From Tenebrio molitor (taxonomy: Eukaryota; Arthropoda; Insecta; Coleoptera; Tenebrionidae): a DNA stretch of 64,000 bases. Both the position numbers and the translations under genes were made by a program. This document shows positions 21,780 through 32,438 of this stretch, in pieces (the first letter of the stretch is position 1; every line of letters begins with the position of its first letter). A model generated the notes under the pieces. That model saw only the letters and a program-made list of their open reading frames with translations, had not been told where the DNA came from and did not search any database. Location of the stretch: assembly GCF_963966145.1 (NCBI RefSeq), contig NC_091056.1, positions 1,240,001-1,304,000 of the forward strand, in the 5' to 3' direction.

Positions 21780-24423
21780 TCAAGCCAAGTTCAGGTAAAC
21801 TGAACAATGGGCGTTTAATTCAATACAGAGGTAGGTATTCAAACTTATAAAGTTTTTAGTCACACTGAATGTGTGAGATTCCTTTAGCCGGTTTCTCCAA
21901 ATCCTTAAGAAAAATACAGAGTACCACATAAGATATACCCTTCGTTGTGGTTGTAAAGTCTTGTTCAAAAAGGCTTGAAGAACTGATCGTAACATTTTCG
22001 GATAAATTACTGTACCTTTGCTATCTTCCACATGGTCATTTAACAACTGTGACACAGATAAAGCTGTTATTTTTTCCACTGCACTAAAATTCGTTTTATC
22101 TTCTGATTGTATATCTCCCATTGTCAGAAGATGCTGATCTTTAGTTACAGTCTGTATAAGAGTTTGCAAGTGCAAGGATGTAGCCACATATTTTCCGATT
22201 TTGATGGAAATTTTTGAGTTTGTAAGTCGAGTTTTCAATTTGGTACCGATATGTACAGTATCTTGTATACAGTTGTCACCTGAATCGAAAGGTAAATGAA
22301 ACCAAGGCCATTGACAGTGATCTGTTGAAGTACTGAACAGTTTAGAAGAAATTCTCGTCGCTTTTAACAGCATCGTGTCCCCGTCTGAAGAAAATCCTAA
22401 AATTTTGATACCGTTTTTGGTTGCTTCCATTTTTATCCTGTTCCACCTGCTAAGCACATCTTCGTGTGTAAAACAATTATCTGCTCCAAAAATATTTAGG
22501 CAAAATGAAGGACAACCATCTACTGAACACTGAGCCATTACCACGTATGCGTAATCTGCTCTCTTTTGGTTTCGAAAAAAATCTTGTATTTTTTGAGCAG
22601 AAGTTGCTTCAAAAAAATTTGTTTTTGGTAAGCCGTTTCCTTGCGGACTTACAAATCCAACAACAGTATTATTTTTCGAATTGTATTCAATTTTACCAGT
22701 GATTTTGGTGGCGTCTTCACTGATCCACACCTCTTTTGGTTATGATCGACTGTCCAGAAATTCTCTCAATCTGCAAACCTCAAAGTTCCTTCTTCGATAT
22801 TTGATCGGTTGATAAAACGGACCAAAGTTGTGACAGAAGGTATCGCACCCTTCATGTTTGCATATAATATTTCAGAATCTAGGCAAATGCAATTGCTCGA
22901 AGACGAATTGCTCGAAATCAGCTGCTCGAAAGTCAATTGCTCGAATATGACTTTGCTCGAATTGCAAGTTCCTCGAAAATGTTTTGCTCGAAAGTAATTA
23001 TCATACACAGGATAATGCGGTAATTGTTATTACAAAGGCCACATCCGTATTGCATTTAATAAATTAGAAAAAAACTGTTTTACACAAAATTTTTAACTTC
23101 TGATTTTTATACTGATATTCTAAAATTTATAAACGAAATTACCGAAAAAAAAATATGAATTAGATTTTAAATCAAACGATATTAAAAATCTGAAGACTGG
23201 TTTTATTTATGATGTGGGATTTGTAATTGCGGCAAGGCGGTAAGGCCGTTACAGATCTCCGGGTGCCGGCATTTGAGATTCCATTATTTTCTCCAAGGCC
23301 ACAACAGTTTTTTTTTTATAAAACAATAAGTTTATGCAATATGCAATTGGGATATAAGGTTAGTAAGTGCATTATAACAGAATCGAGAAAGAGTTTGAAA
23401 AGTCGCTTATACAAAAAAAAAATGGCTTCGAAGTAATTCTTGAAGGCATTAATGTCATTATTACGACTAGTCCGTAATTACTAATTACTAATTTCACTCC
23501 AATTACACATTTTCGACCATATAAATTCGAGCAAAACATTTTCGAGAAATTGCAGTTCGAGGAACTTGTATTTCGAGAAAAGTTACAATCGAGCAATTTC
23601 ATTTTCGAGCATTTGATTTCGAGCAACTGCATTCGAGGAATTTGCCAGAGACGAATGTTTCATAAAGCATACGACCACCAACAATAAATAAATATACACT
23701 AAACTGTTTCAACCTGTCATCAAATCGATTACCTTTGGGAGTTTTAGAAGTATTGGACAATGCAGATTTACCTAGAGATTTCAGAAAATTCGGTAAACTG
23801 GTTACTTTTTTATTGGTATCGGCATAATGTAATTTTTCCATTTTTTCATTGATCATTTGCCTCAATAGACTATTTTCTTCCAATAGTTTTTCTATATCCT
23901 GTAGTGGCTTGTAAAAGTGGGTGATTAAAAGTTGTCGATGATCTAAAGATTTCTCTCTCGCCCTTCGTTTTTTCGCTTGTCTGGAATATTTTGCGAGGGA
24001 CCATTTTTTACTTTTTTCCCTAGCAGCCAAATTAGCAGAATCGCCGTCCCTCGTTCCTGCGATTCTGCTATTTTGAAAATCTTGTAATTTTTCTTGAACA
24101 TTTTGTTCTTTAAGTGAGCCTTCCCCAATGTCTTGTTCATTCGAGTTTTCACTTATATCCTCTTCTGATTCCGATATAACATGTACACTTCTTTTAGATA
24201 CTTTTTTCAAGTTTTCAAGACGGTCTTCAGAATCCGACGTTGATATAGAAGAATGATCATTTTCTTGGGATGTGTTTGTCATAGTAATTGTTGAACCAGT
24301 CGGTGTACTTGCAGAATTATTGTCAGTGGGTTGATTTTCACTTGGACCAGACGTATAAAAAGCCATTATGCTGCGTTGTCCTTTTTTGCTACTTATATTA
24401 ACATTGCTCTTGCTGGCAGACAA
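21780..24423 (-). pseudogene. Unclassified transposase-like gene (P/THAP-like RNase H pattern), split by an insertion
   Basis: Minus strand. The ATG at 24423 opens a Ser/Thr- and Glu-rich N-terminus, then a basic and coiled segment (SRQAKKRRAREKSLDHRQLL, IEKLLEENSLLRQMINEKME) and GNRFDDRLKQFSVYLFIVGG. The element at 22874-23652 interrupts at MLYE. The protein resumes with YANMKGAIPSVTTLVRFINR. After a frame change near 22775 and a TAA at about 22739 it runs to 21780 with VWISEDATKITGKIEYN, VMAQCSVDGCPSFCLNIFG, LGFSSDGDTMLLKATR, IQDTVHIGTKLKTRL and LCIELNAHCSV. I recall this family from invertebrate genomes as uncharacterised; DG-D...DxxH...K resembles P-like cores. It is one gene, now broken. 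Confidence 0.6.
22874..23652. mobile_element. 779-bp element built of inverted arrays of TTGCTCGAAA-like motifs
   Basis: Left arm (22874-22997) and right arm (23525-23652) are inverted arrays of CTCGAA units spaced 10-20 bp (TTGCTCGAA, CCTCGAA, TTCTCGAAA), ending in TCTAGGCAAAT and TCTCTGGCAAAT. Flanks 22865-22873 (TAATATTTC) and 23653-23661 (GAATGTTTC) match at 7 of 9 positions. Removing the element restores the reading MLYET/YANMK of the host gene. The interior at 23000-23520 has no gene. Confidence 0.75.
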
Positions 24424-24561
24424 GTGTTTGTTGGTGAAGTGTTGATAAAAATTTGATATACATCAATGTGTGTTTCCTCGTTTCAATATCTGCTTTACCT
24501 AAAAATGGTAAGAAATCATGAAACACATTAACGATTTTCAATTTTTCTTCATACGAATATA

Positions 24562-25652
24562 CCGGGTGATTCAGATCGGTATTTAAATAGTACATTATAC
24601 ATTTCTTAGTCTATTCTTGTAAAGCTTTTTTTTCTACATTTGAATGTGTAAAAAAAGTTGACACTTGCAATAGGAAAAAATCGAGAAAAAAAATAAAATA
24701 TGATTTAATTTATTCGAAAGTGTTATTTTCTAAAAAGAGCTAGTTAGCCATGGAAACAATTGAATTTTGACATTAATAGCGTCAATTATTAAAGTACCTA
24801 CATTTAAATAAATAGTTATGTTATAACCTACATTTAAATAACTAACTATGATATAACATCTGGCTTTAAAACCTAACTTCTTCCTGACTATACCGCTTTG
24901 AATGCATACACGATGAAAATATGTAGTTGAATTTTGATAGTGCATGAATGACAGTCATGACTCATGAGTCTTGGGAATCGTATTCGAATTATTCGAATAT
25001 TTGAATAGCTGACTATGTAAAATTCGAATAAGTGTAAATTATAATATTCGAATAAAATAAATTCAGGATGTCAAATAATTTTATTTTTTGGCTATGTAAT
25101 TCTTAAAATAGTGAGATGCAGGGAACCAACAGAACGCGAATTTAGCATAGTAAATTCAGTATGGGTTTGGTATTTCGTCTGAGTCTCAGTTTTCTGGCCG
25201 AGGCGCAGCCGAGGCTTGAAAACAAACACAGTCAAATCATTTTATTTTTTGGCTACGTGGTTGTCTTGTAAATAGTGACATGCAGGGAACCAACATAATG
25301 CGAATTTACAAATGTTTGACTTACTAGCTCTTTTTAGAAAATAACGCTTTCGAATAAATTAAATCATATTTTATTATTTTTCTCGATTTTTTTCTGATGT
25401 AAGTGTCAACTTTTTTTACACATTCAAATGTAGAAAAAAAAGGTTTACAAGAATAGGCTAAGAAATGTATAGTGTACTATTTAAAAAAAAAAAGTTGACT
25501 GTCTTAACTTTGACATATGTCATCGTAGAGAAGATTTGATAACATCATCTATTGTAGTTTCACAAGCGATTTACAAATATATATGGTTTGCTATACTTTT
25601 TTCTTAAAACAAAAAAGATGTAGGGCCGCGAATACCAAACTGAATCACCCGG
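24562..25652. mobile_element. TA-flanked non-autonomous element with long inverted arms
   Basis: Ends CCGGGTGATTCAG on both sides, next to TA. Arms of about 190 bp (TTTAAATAGTACATTATACA, then TTTCTACATTTGAATGTGTA and AAAGAGCTAGTTA) recur inverted, but the right arm has about 150 extra bases between the tip and the rest. The core contains a 75-bp direct repeat (25068-25145 and 25228-25308). No transposase. Confidence 0.75.
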
Positions 25653-25656
25653 TATA

Positions 25657-27291
25657 CACTATCGGACAAAAGTAAAGCAACTTCAAAAAAGAAAAGGAAA
25701 AAATGCAATATTTTATATTTAAATGGCAGAAATACAAACAAATTCTAATTACTTTTTTAATCCCAAGTAGGCGGCTGTCGCCTGTGACAACTAATCGTTT
25801 ATAATATTAACACAAAGCAATTTAAAAAATTTTATCGTCGAAAGTGCACGCCGTTTATGCGACAAAAGTAAAGCAACACTTTGAATTTTTCGTAAAATAA
25901 AAGTCTTTCCTTGAAGTAAGAACTAAAATATTCCAATTTATTATTGTTAGTTATTTCCACATAATTTTAGTCATGCCACGAGGCATCCCTATCTGCAAAG
26001 AATTAAAGCAGATGGTAATAAATGCCCATTTAGAAAGAAAGAAACAGTCTGCTATTTCGAAACAGTTTCTTTTGCCGAAATACAGCGTGTCAAAAATAAT
26101 TTCTACGTACAACAAACGAGGACACTTAGACAAAATTCCAAAATGAGGAAGACCCAGAAAAACTACTATTTTAATGGATAGACGGATTAAAAGAATGTCT
26201 CAAAATGATCCATGGTTATCTGCACCACGAATTATTGCAGAAATTCCGGAAATTCTGGTTAGTCCAAGAACAATTCAACGAAGATTAGTACAAGCAAAAT
26301 TGTTTAGTCGACGTCCAGCGAAAAAACCCCTTGTTTCTAGAAGAAACAGATTAGCTAGACTTGCATTTGCACGAGAGCATATTAACTGGACCATACACGA
26401 TTGGAAAAAAGTCTTATTTAGCGATGAAACTCGCTATAAAATGTACAATTCTGACGGAATGAAACGTGTAAGACGACCAGTTAACACCAGATTCAATCCC
26501 AAGTACGTTACGCCTACAATTAAACATGGAGGGGGGAGTGTTTTCTTATGGGGCTATTTTTCGTGGAATGGAGTAGGTCCCTTGCACCGTATTGAGGAAA
26601 TCATGGACAGATTTGTTTATCGGGACATTCTGCAAAATGTAATGCTACCATATGCAGAATGGGAAATGCCTTTGCGGTTCGTGTTTCAACATGATAACGA
26701 CCCTAAACACACGGCGCGACTTGTTCAGGAATGGTTTCAGAATAACAATGTTGAGATTTTGCAGTGGCCAGCACAGTCTCCAGATCTCAACCCGATCGAA
26801 AACTTATGGGACGAGGTAGAACGTCGAATTCGCACAACTCGGTTTCCTAATACACAGGCATTGCTTGAAAAAATTAATGAAGTTTGGGCAAACCTTCCAG
26901 ACAATACCATTCAAAATTTGATTTCCTCAATGCCACGGCGCTGTAGAGCGATTATAAATAATAATGGATATTCCATTAATTATTAGAGTAGTACTATAGA
27001 TAATTGTTATTTTTTAATGTTCTTTTTAATTGTTGTTTTCGATAAGTTAAATAAAATCGTTTTGTATAGAAGTGTTGCTCTACTTTTGTCGCAATGGTTT
27101 TTTCATTAATTTTTAATATTAACATTTTTGAAGCCAAACTATGCAGAAATTGTACAATTTTTGTCTGATGCATTACTCAACGTAAGAGGTGGTAATTCAT
27201 TAAAATTAGTTAAAAAAATCACCAAATTCTAAAACTTTTTTTAGCTACAATTGAAACAACAATTTTGTTGCTCTACTTTTGTCCGATAGTG
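25657..27291 (+). mobile_element. Tc1-type element, 1635 bp, nearly intact
   Basis: Inverted termini CACTATCGGACAAAAGTA and TTTGTCCGATAGTG are flanked by TA at 25655-25656 and 27292-27293. An internal repeat GACAAAAGTAAAGCAAC (about 25861) and its inverse GTTGCTCTACTTTTGTC (about 27074) lie about 200 bp in from each end, an inverted/direct-repeat layout of transposase-binding sites. The single gene lies in the middle. Confidence 0.93.
25973..26986 (+). pseudogene. Tc1 transposase (DD34E) with one premature stop
   Basis: A 338-codon frame from the ATG at 25973 (MPRGIPICKELKQMVINAHL). The paired helix-turn-helix domains cover codons 1-110 with a GRPRK hinge. The catalytic core has Asp in LFSDETRY, Asp in FQHDNDPKH, and Glu in SPDLNPIENLWDE 34 residues later; GGGSVFLWGYFSWNGVGPL is the Gly-rich box. 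A single TGA at 26144-26146 (codon 58, just before GRPRK) is the only lesion I see. The length is normal for Tc1 proteins. An internal start at 26174 would lose the first helix-turn-helix. Confidence 0.93.
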
Positions 27292-27295
27292 TATA

Positions 27296-27333
27296 TAGCA
27301 CCAAATATTTTTCATAATACACCCGGTTTAAAA
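27296..27333 (-). repeat. Isolated terminus of a Tc1/mariner-type element
   Basis: The complement reads CCGGGTGTATTATGAAAAAT followed by ATTTGGTGCTATA, closely matching the end of the element at 5207. No partner end is seen nearby; the rest was lost or displaced. 27334-27540 holds nothing recognisable. Confidence 0.6.
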
Positions 27334-27539
27334 TATAAAATACTAAAAATTACAGAGGTTTTAGGGCCAGTAACTGAACACGTGATAAGATTCAACCAAT
27401 CGAAGTCTCGGTTAATTGCGCATTAAAATTTAATTCGAATTAAATATTTAATTCTTTTTCTATAAATTGGCCTTTAATTAATGCTGAATACGCGTAATTT
27501 AGTAATAGTTGCATGTTATTAATCATTGCTATTATAGGT

Positions 27540-28800
27540 CTTTTTTAATATGCATCTAACAGGCCTATTTTTGGTACGCCTGGAATCAATTTTTATTTCA
27601 GGTAACAAAGCGCCCAGATAAAAATTTTGTAATTGTTGTACCATATATTTGCTCCAAAAGTCATCATCTTTTTAGACTATCCCATTCTTTAAATCTTTTT
27701 GTGTAGACCACAAAATAACACTGTTTCCGCTTTGTAATATGTAACTGGCCTTCCACTTGATACATATAAAGATGATTGTGTAGATTTCAATATACAGTGT
27801 GGAAACCACTTATGGAATAAATTCAGTAATTTCAAAACTAATGACATTTGTCAAAAACGCTGAAACAGGTCGATTTTTATTTCTCATGATGCTTATTTTA
27901 AGTTGCTTCACTTGTTCATGACGTCATCCATTTTTGAGTTATGACGTCATCACCATTTTTTTTAAATGACAACACTGACTTTTTTCTTCTTTTTCTGATA
28001 GACCTTACTACTACCTAAACAATTAATGAAAAAAATTGGTACCTTAGATGACAATTTTTTTGAGAAAATGACAAATTTTACTTCAAGAATTTAATTTAAT
28101 TTTTAATGTAAAAATTTTAATTGACCTTAAACAGAAACAAACAAACATCTAAGGTTAACAATAAAATGTAACGCAAATGTTGAAATTATCCCCCGCCAAC
28201 TTTTGGCACTGTACACCGCGCTCAGTAATGTCAGGGCTGATTTGTTCCATTTTAGCGCGAATTCTCTGTCATAAATCTTCTAAATTGTTTGGTCTATTAA
28301 AGTAAACCCTCGATTTTAAATAACCACATAGAAAAAAAATAAGTACATAAAAAATTAAATTAAATTTTTGAAATAAAATTTGTTATTTTCTCAAAAAAAT
28401 TGTCATGTAAGGTACCAATTTTTTTCATTCATCGTTTAGGTAGTAGGAAGGTCTATGAGATAGAGAAGAAAAAAGTGGGGGTTGTCATTTAAAAAAATTG
28501 GTGATGACGTCATAGCTCAAAAATGGATGACGTCATGAAGAAGCGAAGTAACTTAAAATAAGCATTATTAAAAAGAAAAATTGACCTGTTTCAGCGTTTT
28601 CGGCAAATGTCATTAGTTTTGAAATTACTGAAATTATTCCATAAGTAATTTCCACACTGTATGTAATTCTTTTATCACTCTCGCCTGCATATTCAGTGGG
28701 ATCGATTGTACAATAGCCAATCTTTTTCGCTTTGATAGCTTCTTCAATTGTTTGATCACTTGCTGGAAACGGATATTTTACTACGATTTTTTAAACATAA
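27540..28800 (-). pseudogene. YqaJ-type nuclease domain gene, split by an insertion
   Basis: Minus strand. 28785-28670 reads KIVVKYPFPASDQTIEEAIK and AKKIGYCTIDPTE. After the element at 27795-28659 it resumes at 27780-27545 with MYQVEGQLHITKRKQCYFVV and, after a frame change, DDDFWSKYMVQQLQNFYLGA. This is the pattern of YqaJ/lambda-exonuclease-like domains in many arthropod proteins (E.KCP...Q.QGQLH...W). The catalytic Lys of VKYP and Gln of QGQ-like VEGQ are visible. Such genes are widespread in transposon-rich insect loci; function is unknown. Confidence 0.65.
27795..28659. mobile_element. 865-bp TA-flanked element with ~350-bp inverted arms
   Basis: Ends CAGTGTGGAAACCACTTATG and CAGTGTGGAAATTACTTATG (complement), flanked by TA at 27793 and 28660. 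The arms share GACGTCATCC, AAATGACAACMC and TTTTCATTCATCG blocks almost to the centre. The middle (28150-28320) keeps a Tc1/mariner scrap on the minus strand (VYFNRPNNLEDL, AKMEQISPDITERGV). It splits the YqaJ gene. Confidence 0.88.
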
Positions 28801-29013
28801 AAAACTAAAAATGTCAAGCTTTTCAGCGGTATAGGGTTTGTATGGTCGAATGTGAAAATCTAAGGTGCTATCCTAAAATCACTAAATTGAGAGCAAATTT
28901 TCCGCTAAAGACAAGTTTGTTAAAAAAGCTTTCGACCCATGCAATAATAAATACGGGGTGCCATGTGAAAAAAATGAGTTTTTGACATTTTTAGTTTGTA
29001 ATGTTTAAAACTG
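28788..29013. mobile_element. ~225-bp MITE with 28-bp inverted ends
   Basis: TTTAAACATAAAAAACTAAA/AATGTCAA at 28790-28817 pairs with TTGACATTTTTAGTTTGTAA/TGTTTAAA at 28984-29011. It lies next to the YqaJ fragment. No target duplication was determined. 29014-29349 holds nothing recognisable. Confidence 0.6.
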
Positions 29014-29349
29014 TTGTTGAGTAAACACTCAACAGATGTGGCAAACATTCAGGAATCAAATAGCGTCAATCATTTTAATTTATGTGCAATGATTTGGAAG
29101 GTACAAATTTTCAAACGGACCCCTGCAATTCGAAATTCTGGTAAAAAAAAGCGCCACAGATCAAAAACGACGGCAGATAAGTAAAAACGACCTCTATAGA
29201 TGTGATTCATAATTTATCATAGAATCCAAAAATGAAATCAAACTGGATTGGTTCCATTAAAAAAAAAAACATAACTTTAGTGGGTCGTATGATTTCCCAT
29301 TCGTTAAGCCTTTCATTAGCTAAATAATTGGTTAGACAAAGTGAAAGTA

Positions 29350-30328
29350 CCGTATGTTGGAAAAAATTTCTGGTCAAGTAGGTCCTGCAAAACAAAAGCA
29401 TTAAAACCGTATGGCGCAGCTTGTCAAATAATAACTGAACTGTCAAAAACGTCATTAATTGCCGTAATAATTTTGTTCGCAAAATGTTATCTATGAGAAT
29501 GATTTTCACTCCTGAACAACAGATATTCATGATTGAGCCTTATTTTTCCAATGGTCACACACTTCACACATTTCGAGAAAGTGACAGTGTTCAGCAGAAG
29601 TGCTCGACCCAAAGTTCGTACTGAGGAAAATATTGCGACTGTCAAACGTTGAAGACGAACCCCAATTATCTCTCAGGTAAATGTCGGAGCAGACTGAGTT
29701 ATCAGTGTCAATTTGTCAAAGGATTGTTCGAAAGGATCTTGCAGATTCAGTAACAGCTGAAAGGTACCGGAACAACATTCTTGATGTTTTCACAATCAAC
29801 TCCAACTGGCTCAAGGGTATTTTCAATAAGACGGGCCTACAGCACGCGAGACTCTTCGTAATTTGTGTCAATTTTTTGCACCTATGTTGCTTGATGAAGA
29901 GGAGTCTTCCAATGTGCATCGAAGCTCAAGGCTATCATTTTTAACACTTGCTCTAGAGTAATTTAAAACACATTATTGTTAATTGTTGATTATTTATTTA
30001 TTGTTGTTACATTACTTGTTTACACATATTGCCCGGGTTTATTTGCTTTTGTTGATGTTGCGCGGCCGCGCCGGGTAGGTCCATAACCTAACTTTACTGC
30101 ACTATGAAATCTTGGCGCCAACGCCAACGGCCAACCCCAATTCTCGTAAAATCGTAGGGGAAAAGAACCGTTCTCAAGCTTTTTTTGAAATTGCCATTTT
30201 ATGACAGTTCATTCAAAACAATTATTGTGATAAACACATTTCCACCTGAATATTCAAGTTACGCCATACGTTTTTAATGCTTTTGTTTTTCAGAACCTAC
30301 TTGACCAGAAATTTTTTGAAACATACGG
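29350..30328 (+). mobile_element. Mariner-type element, 979 bp, decayed
   Basis: Inverted ends of about 70 bp (CCGTATGTTGGAAAAAATTT left; CCGTATGTTTCAAAAAATTT complement of right), flanked by TA at 29348-29349 and 30329-30330. The interior plus strand (29560-29940) keeps fragments of transposase: RSARPKVRTEENIATVKR, SVSICQRIVRKDL, then SVTAERYRNNIL and FNKTGLQHAR, with large internal deletion and frame changes. Confidence 0.82.
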
Positions 30329-30366
30329 TATATGCCAAGCACTATGTTAGACAGAGACAAAACAAT

Positions 30367-32438
30367 TTAACGACGTTCTTTAACTTTAATGAAAGGGAAA
30401 TCATATGGCACATCGAATATCATGTTATCAATGATTCCGTCCCACTGATCCATGGGAATTCCAACTGCGCTAGACGCCAGTCGTAGGACCTCCCTTCGTC
30501 CCTTCAGCCTCCCGGGCCCCCGAAGCTCGTCCATGAGGCCCCGCAATGTGTTATATATCGGATGATCGGACTCAACGTTACTGTTGGTGATAACGGGGCC
30601 ATTGTCCCCTGAGTCGGGCGACAACATGGGCGGAGATGGCAGGTCGCCCCCATGGGCGGACGTATTCATTACCGCCGGAGGGGTCGGCAAGGACTGAGAT
30701 GCTCCCTGCGACAGCTGGGAAAAACTCGAATCTTTCTGCCAATACTTGTCATTGTCCTGGGCAAAGGCCAACGTCGACTCTGGCGACACCAAGGCGAGGA
30801 GACTGCCCGCAGCCCCCTCCGGAGAGCCCAGTACCTCCCGATTGGGGGAAACGTCCGATGACGGCGGGCAGCTCGACGTCGACGAGTCCATAGGAAGAGG
30901 AGCAGCAGCCGACGATCCACCGGCGACTTGAGAAATGTGCAACCCGACCGGGCCGCCCCTCCATCGGCGGCGCGCTCAGACTCGTAGACCCCATTACAGG
31001 GGAGGAGGCAGGCCCTAGGGGCTCCGGCCGGGACCCCGGAGAGCCAGGTCCAGCAGACGGGGTGGAAAGAGGCGCAGCGGCGGCGGGTGGGCGCCCAGAC
31101 GACTCCAGAGGGGACAGTGTGTCCTCCCTCAACTCTCGGGCCGTCCTGTCGTGTTCGTCTCCAATCAAGGCCTTATATTGCGCGAGCCGCCTCCTGTATT
31201 TGACCATATCGACGGTCCATCCGAGCCGGACGGCCAGTCTACTCGGAAACGCCCCGATCTCCGTCTCAGCGCGGGCTAACGCTCGGAGCTGAGCGGCCAA
31301 AAGCTCACCAGGTTCCGCCTTAGTGTCCCGTGATGCAGCGGCAGCGTACTCGTTGAAGTGCGCCTTTGTCTCGTGCTGGCGCACCCCGCTCTGGGTGTCA
31401 AAAGTCCTGCCACAGAACCGGCACTCCCTCCGCCCCCCACAGACGTTATTATTAATGTGGTCTCTTAGCTTCCTCTCCTCCGAAAAAGACTTCCCGCAGG
31501 ACTGGCACACGACATCCGGAAACGTCCAATGACAGCGGGCAGCTCGACGTGGGCGAGTCCATATGAAGAGGAGCGGCAACCGACGACCCGCCGGCGACTT
31601 GAGAGACGTGTAGTCCAGGGCTGCTGGCGATCCTTCCCAACGGCGGATCAATCCAAACAACTCGGCCGGGAAGGCCACCCATCGGAGGCGCGCCAAGTCT
31701 CGTGGACCCCATCACAGGGGGGAGAGCAGGCCCCAAGGGGGCCCAGGAGAGCCAGGCTCAGCGGGCTGGGCGCAAGCAGACCCAGCGGCGGCGGGCGGGC
31801 GTCCGGGCGACTCCACAAGGGACAATGTGTCCTCCCTCAACTCCGGAGCCATCCTCTCGCGTTCGTCTTGAATAAGGGCCTTATATTGTGCGAGCCGCCT
31901 CCTGTATTTCACCATATCCACAGTCCATCCAAGCCGCAGGGGCAGTCTGCTCGGAAACGCCCCGATCTCCGCCTCAGCGCGGGCCAGCGCCTGGAGCTGG
32001 GAGGCCAAAAGCTCGCCAGGCTCCGCCCTAGTGTCCAACGAAATAGCGGCTGAGTATTCGTCAAAGTGCGCCTTCCTCTCGTGCTGGCGCACGCCGCTCT
32101 GGGTTTCGAAAGTCCTGCCACAGAACCGGCACTCCCTCCGCCCCCCCACAGACGTTATTATTAATGTGGTCTCTTAGCTTCCTCTCCTCCGAAAAAGACT
32201 TCCCGCAGGACTGGCACACGACATCCGGAGGCCTCCGCTGGGCCGCGGCGCATTACCGCTTGTGGCACCCCAAAGATCTTCGTGACTCAAACACCCGGCC
32301 ACATGCGCAGCTAAACTCCATGGTCCGGACCAAGGTCGAGTGGTTATGATGTATAGATAAAATGAGTCTTTGACGTGGTTGACAACACAATACGACACGA
32401 TAAAATACTGATGTCAGCTGTAGAAGGGCCTCATTCAC
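30367..32438 (-). pseudogene. R2-like retrotransposon ORF, N-terminal part with internal duplication
   Basis: GC-rich minus-strand coding region. The ORF probably starts at the ATG near 32321 (MEFSCACGRVFESRRSLGC, first zinc finger). After a frame change come CQSCGKSFSEERKLRDHINN and CRFCGRTFETQSGVRQHERK (two C2H2 fingers), an Ala/Arg helix, and a Myb-like segment RLGWTVDMVKYRRRLAQYKA. The finger-finger-Myb unit is present twice (32228-31522 and 31520-30851). A Pro/Ser-rich stretch follows, then GRREVLRLASSAVGIPMDQW to the stop at 30367. This is the N-terminal plan of R2-clade proteins, which bind 28S rDNA. No reverse transcriptase follows, so the 3' half is missing. Confidence 0.72.
30851..32228. 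repeat. ~0.7-kb tandem duplication inside the R2-like ORF
   Basis: Unit A 31522-32228 and unit B 30851-31520 share long exact blocks such as GGTCTCTTAGCTTCCTCTCC (31459 and 32167) and GCTCGACG...GAGTCCATA. Units differ by indels (671- and 708-base offsets). The junction is in frame (…HWTFP|DVVCQSCG). Confidence 0.88.

Noticed and set aside
24398..24595. 65-codon minus-strand frame upstream of the transposase-like gene
   Set aside because: It crosses the boundary of the TA element at 24562 and has no homology; it only overlaps the start of the real frame.
30636..32349. Several GC-rich open frames on both strands beside the R2-like ORF
   Set aside because: High GC keeps all frames open; only the minus-strand frames with zinc fingers and Myb motif have family support.
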